Made by a program: the position numbers and the translations under genes
Shown: positions 23,842 to 31,441 of the stretch, in pieces
Position numbering within the stretch: position 1 is the first letter of the stretch
Layout of the letters: each line of letters starts with the position of its first letter
Notes under the pieces: generated by a model
The model's database searches: none
What the model was told of the DNA's origin: nothing
Seen by the model: the letters and a program-made list of their open reading frames with translations, nothing else
Assembly (NCBI RefSeq): GCF_011045025.1
Contig: NZ_JAAKZX010000061.1
Coordinates: 1 to 47,211, forward strand
Reading direction: 5' to 3'
From: Streptomyces ureilyticus
GTDB taxonomy: Bacteria > Actinomycetota > Actinomycetes > Streptomycetales > Streptomycetaceae
DNA: 47,211 nucleotides

Positions 23842-25214
23842 GGTCGGTGCTGCCTTCCGTTCCTGGTCGCCCCTGCGGCACACCCGTGCCACTTCCGAGG
23901 AGCTGGTTGCCCCTGCCCCGGGCTGGGCTTTTCATGCCCGTGCCCGACAGTGTGCCTCGTCACTGTGGGAAAGGGCTCCGGCTGCGCGGAGCCCTTTCCC
24001 GATCCTGGGGCTTCGCCCCAGACCCCCGCCAGGGGGGATGAGAGTGACACTACGTGTCGCGGCTGCGGGTGCGTCGTGGCTGGTCGCGCCCCACTCTCGG
24101 CTGCGAGAACGAAAACTCGGCGCCCCAGGCGCTTCTTCTGTGCCGCACGGCGCTCCGCCTCCGCCTCCCACAGCCGCTTAAGCTCCCGCGTCCGCTCGTC
24201 GAGCTCGATCGGCTCGTCCTTCTCCTTCCAGAGGCCCTGTTCCTTGAGCTGGCGGACGTGGACCTCGACGGGAGGTTCGGGGTCGAAGTCGGAGGGGCGG
24301 GGGCCTTCGGGGCCGTCGGGCCCGATGCGGACCAGGCGCTCGACGCGGGTGACGCGAAAGCGGCGGCCCGCGACGCTCGCCACGTTGCTGCGCTTCTCGT
24401 CGAGGCGGTCGGCGGCCCGCGCGTACTCCTCGCGGGCGGCGTCGTCGAGGCGGAGTTCGAAGGGGCCCATGACGCGCAGATACGAGGCCAGGACGTCGCG
24501 CGCGGCCTGGGGCGAGCGATGGGAGGCCCCAGGATTGTGCGGCTTCCAACTGCCGTCCACCCGCTCGGAGATCATGAACACGGCGGGGAGGAGGACACCA
24601 CCGGGATGCGTCGCGAGAGCCCGCCGCGCGTCGTCGGCGACGTCCGGCGGCGCGCCCGGGACGACGCCGACGAAGCGGACCAGGTCCAGCTTGAGGATGC
24701 CATCGGCCAGGCCCGTGCCGGTGTACGGGTCGATCACCTGGCCCCGGGGACGTACATGATCGGCGTCGAGCGGATCGGGGTCGGAGGGGCGGGGCGGTTC
24801 GGGACCGTTGCCGCCCATGCGGATGAACCGCGAGGCGCGGACGATCCTGAACCGGCCACCCAGCACGGTCAGTTCGTCGACGACCTCGCGGTCCATACGT
24901 TTGGCCGCCGCCATCCACTTGCCCTCGGCACTCTGCTCCCCGGCGTCCTCGGCGTCCTTGGCGCTGCGCCGGAAGTACGAACCCAGCATGTCCCGCGCGC
25001 CCTGCGGCGTATCGCTGCTGTAGTCGGACAGCTGCCAGCCGCCCTCCTCGCGCTCCCGCGCATGGAAGAACTCGGGAATCCCCACGCCCAGCAACTGCGG
25101 GTACCGCTCCCGGGCCTGCCAGGCCTCCTGCTCGGCGAAGGCCGCGATCGGCCCCTCCTGCGGGGTCACCCGGAACGTCAGATAGCCGGGCACCTCATCT
25201 GCGTAACCGCTCAC
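23718..25214 (-). CDS. DUF5954-family protein with an aberrant C-terminal extension
   Basis: The open frame gives 498 residues. The first 350 or so contain two similar halves: 'RFRIVRASRFIRMGGNGPEP' followed by 'PRPSDPDPLDADHVRPRGQV', and 'RFRVTRVERLVRIGPDGPEG' followed by 'PRPSDFDPEPPVEVHVRQL', the pattern of the Streptomyces DUF5954 family, with no known function. Family-like sequence ends near 'RLWEAEAERRAAQKKRLGRR' (about 24125). The remaining 140 residues are low-complexity, are encoded by intergenic repeats and a terminator hairpin, and overlap betB by 124 bases in another frame, so they are probably not native: a lost stop or frameshift near 24120 is likely. The start at 25214 is divergent from the MarR-GNAT gene. 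Confidence 0.8.
   Translation of the reverse strand: MSGYADEVPGYLTFRVTPQEGPIAAFAEQEAWQARERYPQLLGVGIPEFFHAREREEGGWQLSDYSSDTPQGARDMLGSYFRRSAKDAEDAGEQSAEGKWMAAAKRMDREVVDELTVLGGRFRIVRASRFIRMGGNGPEPPRPSDPDPLDADHVRPRGQVIDPYTGTGLADGILKLDLVRFVGVVPGAPPDVADDARRALATHPGGVLLPAVFMISERVDGSWKPHNPGASHRSPQAARDVLASYLRVMGPFELRLDDAAREEYARAADRLDEKRSNVASVAGRRFRVTRVERLVRIGPDGPEGPRPSDFDPEPPVEVHVRQLKEQGLWKEKDEPIELDERTRELKRLWEAEAERRAAQKKRLGRRVFVLAAESGARPATTHPQPRHVVSLSSPLAGVWGEAPGSGKGSAQPEPFPTVTRHTVGHGHEKPSPGQGQPAPRKWHGCAAGATRNGRQHRPWRDQRSDRRSRRFTWAGSGVRPSPETRVRCSIRRTPSRSP
23967..24000. terminator. Perfect 14-bp hairpin terminator
   Basis: Arms GGGAAAGGGCTCCG and CGGAGCCCTTTCCC with a GCTGCG loop. It sits between the DUF5954 gene and the start of betB on the minus strand and is likely to end the DUF5954 transcript, although the open frame of that gene runs straight through it. 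Confidence 0.85.
24001..24033. repeat. Streptomyces-type 'CTGGGGC-TTC-GCCCCAG' intergenic repeat
   Basis: GATCCTGGGGCTTCGCCCCAGACCCC is a near match to the short GC-rich hairpin repeat (CTGGGGCTCCGCCCCAGACCCC) common between Streptomyces genes; the recognition is from memory. It directly follows the terminator hairpin. Confidence 0.7.
24060..24088. repeat. Streptomyces intergenic repeat, half-element
   Basis: Starts CGGCTGCGGG and ends CTGGCTGGTCGCG-like; it agrees at 26 of 29 positions with 27708-27736. This resembles the widely scattered Streptomyces sequence containing GTGGCTGGTCGCGCAGTTCC. It lies inside the reading frame assigned to the DUF5954 protein's C-terminal tail. Confidence 0.65.
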
Positions 25215-25285
25215 GTACGGACTGTGCCCGCTCAGCCTCTGCCCCCGCCACCCACTTCGGGCAACTCGTGGACTCGCTCCCTACC

Positions 25286-25301
25286 TTTGACTACAGTCAA
25301 A
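25286..25301. promoter_or_regulatory. Palindromic operator upstream of the MarR-GNAT gene
   Basis: TTTGACTACAGTCAAA is a perfect inverted repeat with 7-base arms around a 2-base centre, ending 5 bases before the ATG at 25307. The size and symmetry suit a MarR dimer, and the embedded TTGACT could act as a -35 box. Autoregulation is the simplest reading. Confidence 0.7.
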
Positions 25302-25306
25302 GAAAT

Positions 25307-26209
25307 ATGGAGCCAGTGTCCACAGAGCATGTGACCACCCTTCGCCGCTTCAACCGCTACTTCACCCGCCGCATCGGCGCACTCGACGACCACTACCTGG
25401 GCCAGGACCGGCCACTCGGCGAGGCCCGACTCCTGTACGAGATCGGGGACGGGGCCTCACTGCGCGAGCTGCGCAGCCGGCTCGGCCTGGACGCCGGGTA
25501 CTTGAGCCGGATGGCGAAGGCCCTGGAGGCGCAGGGCCTGGTGCGGATCACCGTGCATCCGCAGGACACCCGGCTGCGGCTCGCGGAGCTGACCCCGGCC
25601 GGACGCGTCGAGGTGAAGGAGCAGAACCGGCGGGCCAACCGCCTCGCCGAAGGGCTGCTCAGCGGGCTGACGCCGGCCCAGCGCGGGCAGTTGACCGAGT
25701 CCCTCGGCACCGCCCAGCGGCTGCTCAGGCTCGCCGCGATCACGGTCGAGCTCGTCGACGGAGCCGCCCCGGACGCCCGCGCCTGCCTCGACGTCTACGC
25801 CGCTGACATCGACGCCCGCTTCCCCGAGGGCTACGACCGGGCGGCCCTCGTCCAGCCGCACGAGGTGTCGGGGGACACCGGCGCCTTCCTCGTCGCGTAC
25901 GAGGAAGGCCGGCCCGTGGGCTGCGCGGCCCTGCGCCGCCTCGAACCCGGCGTCGGCGAGATCCGGCACGTCTGGGTACACCCGGCCGCCCGCCGCCTCG
26001 GCCTCGCCCGCCGCCTGCTCGCCGAACTGGAGCGGCAGGCGGCAGAGCGCGGCTACGGAGTCGTACGCCTCGACACGCACGCCACCCTCACCGAGGCCCA
26101 GGCGATGTACCGGGCCTGCGGGTACACCGGGATCCCCCGCTACAACGACGACGTGTACGGGGGCTACTGGTTCGAGAAGTCCCTGCCCAAGCCGCCCCTG
26201 ATTCCGTGA
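25307..26209 (+). CDS. MarR-type regulator fused to a GNAT acetyltransferase
   Basis: A 300-residue two-domain protein. Residues 1 to about 140 form a MarR winged helix ('LGEARLLYEIGDGASLRELR', 'LDAGYLSRMAKALEAQGLVR', wing 'DTRLRLAELTPAG'). Residues about 155-300 form a GNAT domain with 'EGRPVGCAALRRL', the acetyl-CoA loop 'VHPAARRLGLARRLLAELE' and 'YRACGYTGIPRYND'. Such fusions are common in actinobacteria; the acetylated substrate is usually unknown, and small molecules or proteins are both possible. ATG 25307 follows a palindromic operator by 5 bases, so the transcript may be nearly leaderless. Divergent from the DUF5954 gene and convergent with mdh. Confidence 0.92.
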   Translation: MEPVSTEHVTTLRRFNRYFTRRIGALDDHYLGQDRPLGEARLLYEIGDGASLRELRSRLGLDAGYLSRMAKALEAQGLVRITVHPQDTRLRLAELTPAGRVEVKEQNRRANRLAEGLLSGLTPAQRGQLTESLGTAQRLLRLAAITVELVDGAAPDARACLDVYAADIDARFPEGYDRAALVQPHEVSGDTGAFLVAYEEGRPVGCAALRRLEPGVGEIRHVWVHPAARRLGLARRLLAELERQAAERGYGVVRLDTHATLTEAQAMYRACGYTGIPRYNDDVYGGYWFEKSLPKPPLIP

Positions 26210-26260
26210 CCGGCTCCGGGCACACCAGGGCCGGCGGGCAGAACCAGGTCGGGAAACGCA

Positions 26261-26296
26261 CGAGCCCGCACGGCCGGGTGTGGCCGTACGGGCTCG
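26261..26296. terminator. Bidirectional hairpin between MarR-GNAT gene and mdh
   Basis: Arms CGAGCCCG-C-ACGGCC and GGCCGT-A-CGGGCTCG with one mismatch and a GGGTGT loop, in the gap between convergent genes. Confidence 0.85.
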
Positions 26297-26350
26297 CGGA
26301 ATACTGCGGAATGCCGGGGTCGGCTCGGATCAGACCCTCAGACCTGACCC

Positions 26351-27340
26351 TCAGATGAGGCCGAGACCGCGAACGGCCTCGCGCTCCTCCTCCAGCTCCT
26401 TCACCGACGCGTCGATGCGGGCGCGGGAGAAGTCGTTGATGTCGAGGCCCTGGACGATCTCGTACTTGCCGTCCTTCGCGGTGACCGGGAAGGAGGAGAT
26501 CAGGCCCTCCGGGACGCCGTACGAGCCGTCGGACGGGATGCCCATCGACGTCCAGTCGCCCTCGGCCGTGCCGTTGACCCAGGTGTGGACGTGGTCGATG
26601 GCGGCGTTGGCGGCGGAGGCCGCCGAGGAGGCGCCGCGGGCCTCGATGATGGCCGCGCCGCGCTTGGCGACGGTCGGGATGAAGTCCTCGGCCAGCCACT
26701 TCTCGTCGTTGACGGTCTCGGCGGCGTTCTTGCCGGCGACCGTGGCGTGGAAGATGTCGGGGTACTGGGTGGCCGAGTGGTTGCCCCAGATCGTCAGGCG
26801 CTTGATGTCGGCGACCGAGGTGCCCGTCTTCTTCGCGAGCTGGCTCAGCGCGCGGTTGTGGTCCAGGCGCGTCATCGCGGTGAAGCGCTCGGCCGGTACG
26901 TCCGGGGCGGCGGCCTGCGCGATGAGCGCGTTGGTGTTGGCCGGGTTGCCGACGACGAGGATCTTGATGTCGTCCGCGGCGTGGTCGTTGATGGCCTTGC
27001 CCTGCGGCTTGAAGATGCCGCCGTTGGCCTCCAGCAGGTCGCCGCGCTCCATGCCCTTCGTACGGGGGCGGGCGCCGACCAGGAGGGCTACGTTCGCGCC
27101 GGCGAAGGCGACGTTCGGGTCGTCCGAGATGTCGATGCCCTGAAGGAGCGGGAAGGCGCAGTCGTCGAGCTCCATCGCCGTGCCCTCGGCGGCCTTCAGC
27201 GCCGGGGTGATCTCCAGGAGGCGCAGCTTGACCGGCACGTCCGCGCCGAGCAGCTGGCCGGAGGCGATGCGGAAGAGCAGGGCGTAACCGATCTGGCCGG
27301 CCGCGCCGGTGACGGTGACGTTCACGGGAGTGCGGGTCAT
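26351..27340 (-). CDS. mdh: Malate dehydrogenase
   Basis: A 329-residue NAD-dependent malate dehydrogenase of the TCA cycle (malate to oxaloacetate). The NAD-binding glycine motif is 'VTGAAGQIGYALLFRIASG', the substrate-binding arginine loop is 'GARPRTKGMERGDLL', and the catalytic pair lies in 'MTRLDHNRA' (Asp) and 'IWGNHSATQYPD' (His). Length and motifs match the actinobacterial cytosolic-type enzyme. It is preceded by a 457-base gap holding an 18-base palindrome (27398-27415) and a terminator for the gene upstream. Confidence 0.97.
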   Translation of the reverse strand: MTRTPVNVTVTGAAGQIGYALLFRIASGQLLGADVPVKLRLLEITPALKAAEGTAMELDDCAFPLLQGIDISDDPNVAFAGANVALLVGARPRTKGMERGDLLEANGGIFKPQGKAINDHAADDIKILVVGNPANTNALIAQAAAPDVPAERFTAMTRLDHNRALSQLAKKTGTSVADIKRLTIWGNHSATQYPDIFHATVAGKNAAETVNDEKWLAEDFIPTVAKRGAAIIEARGASSAASAANAAIDHVHTWVNGTAEGDWTSMGIPSDGSYGVPEGLISSFPVTAKDGKYEIVQGLDINDFSRARIDASVKELEEEREAVRGLGLI

Positions 27341-27397
27341 GGCGTTCTCCGTATGACAGCTGGCGGTGGGGCGGCACTGCCCCGGGCGTTTGATCGA

Positions 27398-27415
27398 TCT
27401 CTTGGCATCAAGAGA
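27398..27415. promoter_or_regulatory. 18-bp palindrome upstream of mdh
   Basis: TCTCTTGGCATCAAGAGA has 7-base arms (TCTCTTG/CAAGAGA) around GCAT and lies 58 bases before the mdh start codon on its coding strand. It has the form of a regulator binding site in a promoter region; I cannot name the regulator. Confidence 0.6.
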
Positions 27416-27570
27416 GATCCAGCGATCAGGCTATCGCGCATCCGTGATCCCGAACGTCCGGGTCCGTGTGGCCCACCCCACAAGCCGCTCCGCGGGCGGA
27501 GCCACGAAGAGGCGGCCGCCGGTCGGGAGAGGGGGTGACGGCGGCCGCCGGGTTGGGTTGCCGGTACCGG

Positions 27571-27600
27571 GGCCGGGAGGTGGGTGCCACCCTCCCGGCC
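27571..27600. terminator. Hairpin terminator downstream of the XRE-DUF2690 gene
   Basis: Perfect 10-base arms GGCCGGGAGG and CCTCCCGGCC around TGGGTGCCAC, in the gap between the XRE-DUF2690 gene (27809) and mdh on the same strand. The rest of 27341-27808 shows no gene. Confidence 0.75.
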
Positions 27601-27707
27601 GGGGCCGGATCCCGTGGGGTTGAGGTTCGCCTGCCCCGGAGTTGGCGGGTCATTCCTGTCACCCGGGATTACGGACGCCTACGGGGGTGGTGAGTTCGGT
27701 TCATGGG

Positions 27708-27768
27708 CGGCTGCGGGCCCGTCCTGGCTGGTCGCGGGGCGCGAGCAACCACAACGCACCCGCAGCCG
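27708..27768. repeat. Streptomyces-type intergenic palindromic repeat
   Basis: Outer arms CGGCTGCGGG and CCCGCAGCCG, with an inner, nearly paired segment TGGCTGGTCGCG/CGCGAGCAACCA around a GGG loop. It is a complete palindromic version of the half-element at 24060-24088. It lies 41 bases past the end of the XRE-DUF2690 gene and could also end its transcript. Confidence 0.75.
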
Positions 27769-27808
27769 ACAACGAACCCACCCGCCCAGCCGCCGGAGGC
27801 AAACCCGC

Positions 27809-29146
27809 TCAACCGGCGGACTCCGTGCACCCCTCCTCGCCGGAGGCCAGCGTGGCGCAAGCCTTCACATCGCCCGCGTCCTTCACCGCCACCATCGGCG
27901 TATACGTGTCGGTGTCCACCTTCACCCGACCCGTCTGCTCCGCCGCGCCCGCCGAGCTGATCTGGACCTCGTCGCCGACCGTGGCCTGCGTGATGCGGGC
28001 CCAGGCGGCGCCGCAGGTCTCGCTGTAGCGGACCTCGACGAGGGCCGTGCCGACCGTGACGCTGTCGGTGGTCGTCGCCAACTCGCCGCCGCAGCCCATG
28101 TTCTCGGGGTCCTGGCCCGTGCAGTCCTTGCCGCTGCACTCGACACCGGCCGGCAGGTTCTTGCTGACGGACGGGGTCGGGCTCGGCTTCGCGTCGTCCC
28201 CGCTCTCGCCACCGCCGGGGTCGGTGAGATAGAGGGCGGCCGCGATCATCACGAGCGCGCCGACGACGCCCGCGAGGAACATCGTGACCCGCCGCTTCCG
28301 CCGCGGAGCGTCCGGCGAACCACCGGAGCGCGGCGGCCGGGCGTCCTCGGGCGGCCCTCCGGCCGGACCGGACGGACCGGTCGGCGCGGAGTAGCCGGAC
28401 TGCGAAGACTGTCCGGACTGCGGGGAATAACCCGACTGCCCGTACTGCCCCGGCTTGCCGGACGAGCCGGCCGAACCGGAGAGACCCGGCGGAGGAGCCA
28501 CGCCCCAACTGCCCGCACGGGGAGCCGAAGGGCCCGCAGGACTGGACGTACCAGACCTACCGGACGAACCCGCGGAACCCACCGAACCGGCCGACCCCGA
28601 GGAACCCGACGACTCCTTCTGCGGAATCCGCCCCAGGAACGACGTCGGCGCATCCCCACCAGCCGCGGGCCTGCGCGGCGCCGCCGCGGGCGTCGCACCC
28701 GCGGCACCGGCCCCGGCGCCCGCCGGCTTGGGCGGGGCCGCAGCGGCGGCCTTGCTCGCCGCCTGCTTGCCCCGGCTGCCGCCCTTGGCCTTGGGAGGAT
28801 TGGGACCCAACTCCCCGAGCGCGGCGCGCGCCTGGGAGATCCGTATGGCCTCCATGGTCATGTCGTGGCGCATCTCCGAACGGCTCCATGCCCGCTCGGC
28901 CAGCTCCCACATCGTGGTCAGGTGGACCGGATTCGTGCCGGTCACCTCGGCCAGCGCCACGATCGCGCCCTTGGGCGCGAGCAGGCGGCCGTTGAGATAC
29001 CGCTCCCAGGATGTCTTGCTGTAACCGGTGCGGTCGGCCACGGCAGCGACGCTCAGCCCGCTGCGGTCGACAAGTCGACGCAGCTGGCTGGCGAACTCCC
29101 TGACCTGCGGATCGAGTTCATCCGGCAAGGCCCTCCAACGAGGCAT
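27809..29146 (-). CDS. Membrane-tethered XRE-type regulator with DUF2690 ectodomain (1)
   Basis: A 445-residue protein. Residues about 10-75 form an XRE helix-turn-helix ('LDPQVREFASQLRRLVDRSG', 'LSVAAVADRTGYSKTSWERY' then 'LNGRLLAPKGAIVALAEV'). A long Gly/Ser/Pro/Gln-rich disordered linker (about 120-285) with repeats such as 'SGYSPQSGQSSQSGYS' leads to one membrane helix (about 287-307, 'FLAGVVGALVMIAAALYL') and an outer DUF2690 domain with six cysteines ('ECSGKDC', 'NMGCGG', 'YSETCGAAWARI'). This topology suggests a DNA-binding protein held at the membrane, like RodZ in outline, but no function has been shown. The start at 29146 was chosen for 'MPRWRALPDELD'. Related to the two regulator genes upstream on the same strand. 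Confidence 0.88.
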   Translation of the reverse strand: MPRWRALPDELDPQVREFASQLRRLVDRSGLSVAAVADRTGYSKTSWERYLNGRLLAPKGAIVALAEVTGTNPVHLTTMWELAERAWSRSEMRHDMTMEAIRISQARAALGELGPNPPKAKGGSRGKQAASKAAAAAPPKPAGAGAGAAGATPAAAPRRPAAGGDAPTSFLGRIPQKESSGSSGSAGSVGSAGSSGRSGTSSPAGPSAPRAGSWGVAPPPGLSGSAGSSGKPGQYGQSGYSPQSGQSSQSGYSAPTGPSGPAGGPPEDARPPRSGGSPDAPRRKRRVTMFLAGVVGALVMIAAALYLTDPGGGESGDDAKPSPTPSVSKNLPAGVECSGKDCTGQDPENMGCGGELATTTDSVTVGTALVEVRYSETCGAAWARITQATVGDEVQISSAGAAEQTGRVKVDTDTYTPMVAVKDAGDVKACATLASGEEGCTESAG

Positions 29147-29789
29147 TGCTCCCCCTCTTCCCCCCGTGCGTGCTTTTCTTTCCTCGCGCGTGACGCCCTC
29201 TGCCGAGTCCCCGTTCCGGCCTACCCACAGGGATGCGCAGATCCAGGATCTCAGTTCCCCGGGTGCGGGCGCACAGGAGCATTTCGAGCCGTGGGCATGC
29301 ACCGTTGCACGCCCGCTGGTATGCGGTCCAGTGTCCCACCGAGATCCCGTGCGACCTGCTTGGCCCCCTGGTCAGCGCACCGGAAGTCCCGGACCGTCCC
29401 GATTGCCCACGTTATCCCTGCTGTTGGACGTGATCAGATCAAATCCCAGAACTTGTCAACACATCGACACAACCGGAACACATACACGACATCGCCTGTC
29501 ACTAGTGAACCGGAAGCACCAGAGGAATCGCATACCTACCGGCGGGTGAAGTACAGATCGTTACGGGACACGTCGCACTTCTGGCACGAGGTACCGGAAC
29601 GGTCACCTCCGTGCCACAGGGAACTGACAGGTATTGAAGCCCTGTTCGCACGCCCATGACTCTTGAGCACAGGCGGCGTCCGTCCTCGCTCGGGGGAGTG
29701 GACGGGCGCCGCCGCCACCCGCCGAACTCGGGCTCCGGTACCGATGCAAACCGGGCCTGAACCGGGCGAAATCCCGGCACAATCCGAGC
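29147..29789. other. 643-base intergenic region with lower GC content
   Basis: No convincing gene. The segment at about 29420-29640 is noticeably less GC-rich than its surroundings. On the minus strand TTGACA (about 29456-29461) and downstream bases could form a promoter for the gene at 29146, giving a long leader. A short minus-strand frame ending at 29536 contains 'CQKCDVSRNDLYFTRR' but lacks a clear start. A terminator hairpin lies at 29672-29713. Confidence 0.5.
29672..29713. terminator. Hairpin terminator of the XRE regulator operon
   Basis: Arms GGCGGCG-T-CCGTCC and GGACGG-G-CGCCGCC (a T opposite G allows a wobble pair) with a 14-base loop, 76 bases beyond the stop of the second XRE-DUF2690 gene on the minus strand. 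Confidence 0.75.
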
Positions 29790-30563
29790 TCAGGCCTCGA
29801 TGCAGACGCGCTCGCCCTTGGCCGGAATCAGGCAGACGCGGGTCCCGGCCGGATCGTCAGCCGGCGTCATCGTCGTCGCGAGATAGCGGGTCGTGTCGTC
29901 CCGCACAGCCGCCCGTACTTCCTTGGGGCCGGCCCCGGAGCGGGTCAGCTCGACCCGGTCCCCGATCCGCAGCCGCGTCGCGCGCGCCCACACCGCGTTG
30001 CATGTAGCGCCGTGGCGCAGTTCCACGCGCTGCCCGTCGGCGAAGGTGCGCTGGGCGGCCGTGGTCACCATGTTGTCGCCGCCGCAGCCCATGTCGACGG
30101 GGTTCTGGCCGTCGCAGTCGGGGCCGGTGCAGCCGGGCGAGTACGTCGGGCCGGTTGAGTACGTCGGTGGGGGCACCGCGCTGTCCGCCGACTCGTCCGG
30201 CAGCAGGAGGACCGCGGCGCACACCCCGGCGGCGACGGCCGCGCCCGCGGCGAGCGCGACCACGCGTACCCGGCGGCCGCGCCGCGCGCCCGTCTCCGAC
30301 TCAGCGTCCGCAGCGCTCCTCCCCCGGCCGCTCCACTCCGCGTCGGCCAGTTCCCACAGCGCGAGCAGCCGGTCGGGCCGCTCGCCCGCGACCCGGCAGA
30401 GGGCCACGACGGCGTCGTACGGAACGGGCTTCTCGCCGTTGAGATAGCGGGCCCAGGAGGACTTGCTGTACGGGGTGCGGGCGGCGAGCTCGCTCAAGCT
30501 CAGGCCCGCCGTTTCCCGTAACCTCCTCAGGTCCTCGGTCAGTTGGCGTACCTCCGGAGTCAC
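29790..30563 (-). CDS. Membrane-tethered XRE-type regulator with DUF2690 ectodomain (2)
   Basis: A 257-residue protein. An N-terminal XRE helix-turn-helix ('LTEDLRRLRETAGLSLSELA', 'ARTPYSKSSWARYLNGEKPV') is followed by a short linker, a membrane helix (about 102-121, 'VALAAGAAVAAGVCAAVLLL') and a DUF2690-type outer domain with 'PGCTGPDCDGQNPVDMGCGG' and 'LRHGATCNAVWARATRLRIG', closely similar to the outer part of the gene at 27809. The GTG start overlaps the stop of the gene upstream (GTGA at 30560-30563), so it is coupled to the XRE-PGB regulator. Confidence 0.88.
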   Translation of the reverse strand: MTPEVRQLTEDLRRLRETAGLSLSELAARTPYSKSSWARYLNGEKPVPYDAVVALCRVAGERPDRLLALWELADAEWSGRGRSAADAESETGARRGRRVRVVALAAGAAVAAGVCAAVLLLPDESADSAVPPPTYSTGPTYSPGCTGPDCDGQNPVDMGCGGDNMVTTAAQRTFADGQRVELRHGATCNAVWARATRLRIGDRVELTRSGAGPKEVRAAVRDDTTRYLATTMTPADDPAGTRVCLIPAKGERVCIEA

Positions 30564-31441
30564 TTGCGCAGCTCCCGCCAGGTGTCGGGGCCGACGATGC
30601 CGTCCCGGGCGAGCTCGCGCTTCTCCTGGAACGCCCAGGCCGCGCCCTTGGTCTTCTCGCCGTACACCCCGTCGATGTCGCCGGGGTCGAAGCCGTGCCG
30701 GGCGAGCAGGCACTGCGCCTCGACCACGTCCCAGCCGACGTGGTTGATGTCGAGCAGCACCTGCTCGGAGGCGCTGTACCCGGCGTACAGTCCGCCGTCC
30801 TTGCGGGAGATGTCGCAGTCGTACGTCTGTCCGCGCCGGTAGCTCTCGGCGGCGAGCGCGGTCTGCTGTCCGGGACCGCCCTGACCTGGACCGCCGGAGT
30901 CGTCCTGCCAGGACAGGCCGACGATCGTCCCCGCGCCGAACGCGACGAGCAGCGCGGCGACGGCACCGAGGACGAGGCGGGGGCGCGGGCGCCGCCGCGC
31001 GGCGGGTGGGTCGCCCGGGCTACGTGGTTCGGTCGCCGTTCGCAAGGCGGCGGTTCGCATGGTGACCGTGCGGGAGGCGGCGGCTCTCGAGGCGGTCGTT
31101 CGCGTGGCGGCCGTTCGCGTGGTGGCGGCCGGCTCTTCCTCGGGCTCCACCGCGGCACCGGACGCCCCGGGAGCCGCCTGGCGCGCTCCCTCCGCCACCT
31201 CGTGGAGGACGAGCAGCCTGGTCGGGTCCGTGCCGCAGACGCGCGCGAGTTCGGTCACGGCCCCGCGGGGAACCGGCTTCTTGCCGTTGAGCCAGCGCTC
31301 CCACGACGAGGAGCTGTATGTGGTCTTCGCCGCGAGCGCGGACAGGCTGAGTCCGCTGCGGTCCTTCAAACGCCGCAGCTGAACGATGAGTTGCCGCTCC
31401 CGCTGGTCGAGCGAGTCGGGCAGTTCCTTCCAGCGCGCCAT
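30560..31441 (-). CDS. Membrane-tethered XRE-type regulator with peptidoglycan-binding ectodomain
   Basis: A 293-residue protein. N-terminal XRE helix-turn-helix ('LIVQLRRLKDRSGLSLSALA', 'AKTTYSSSSWERWLNGKKPV'), an Ala/Thr/Arg-rich linker (about 105-150), a membrane helix (about 156-177, 'LVLGAVAALLVAFGAGTIVG') and a C-terminal PG_binding_1 domain: 'VVEAQCLLARHGFDPGDIDG' then 'VYGEKTKGAAWAFQEKREL' and 'VGPDTWREL'. Cys209 and Cys244 match the cysteine pair seen in the kinases and secreted proteins further on. PGB domains bind peptidoglycan strands, so the protein may couple wall binding outside to DNA binding inside; this is inference. Start ATG 31441 'MARWKELPDSLDQRE' parallels 'MPRWRALPDELDPQV' in the first regulator. 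Confidence 0.9.
   Translation of the reverse strand: MARWKELPDSLDQRERQLIVQLRRLKDRSGLSLSALAAKTTYSSSSWERWLNGKKPVPRGAVTELARVCGTDPTRLLVLHEVAEGARQAAPGASGAAVEPEEEPAATTRTAATRTTASRAAASRTVTMRTAALRTATEPRSPGDPPAARRRPRPRLVLGAVAALLVAFGAGTIVGLSWQDDSGGPGQGGPGQQTALAAESYRRGQTYDCDISRKDGGLYAGYSASEQVLLDINHVGWDVVEAQCLLARHGFDPGDIDGVYGEKTKGAAWAFQEKRELARDGIVGPDTWRELRK

Noticed and set aside
20701..24759. A plus-strand open frame of more than 1,300 codons antisense to betA, betB and the DUF5954 gene
   Set aside because: It follows the third-position GC pattern of the minus-strand genes, whose motifs are clear; its own translation is low-complexity.
29536..29718. Small minus-strand frame with 'CQKCDVSRNDLYFTRR'
   Set aside because: No ribosome-binding site or convincing start, and the upstream residues look random. 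Mentioned only as part of the intergenic gap.
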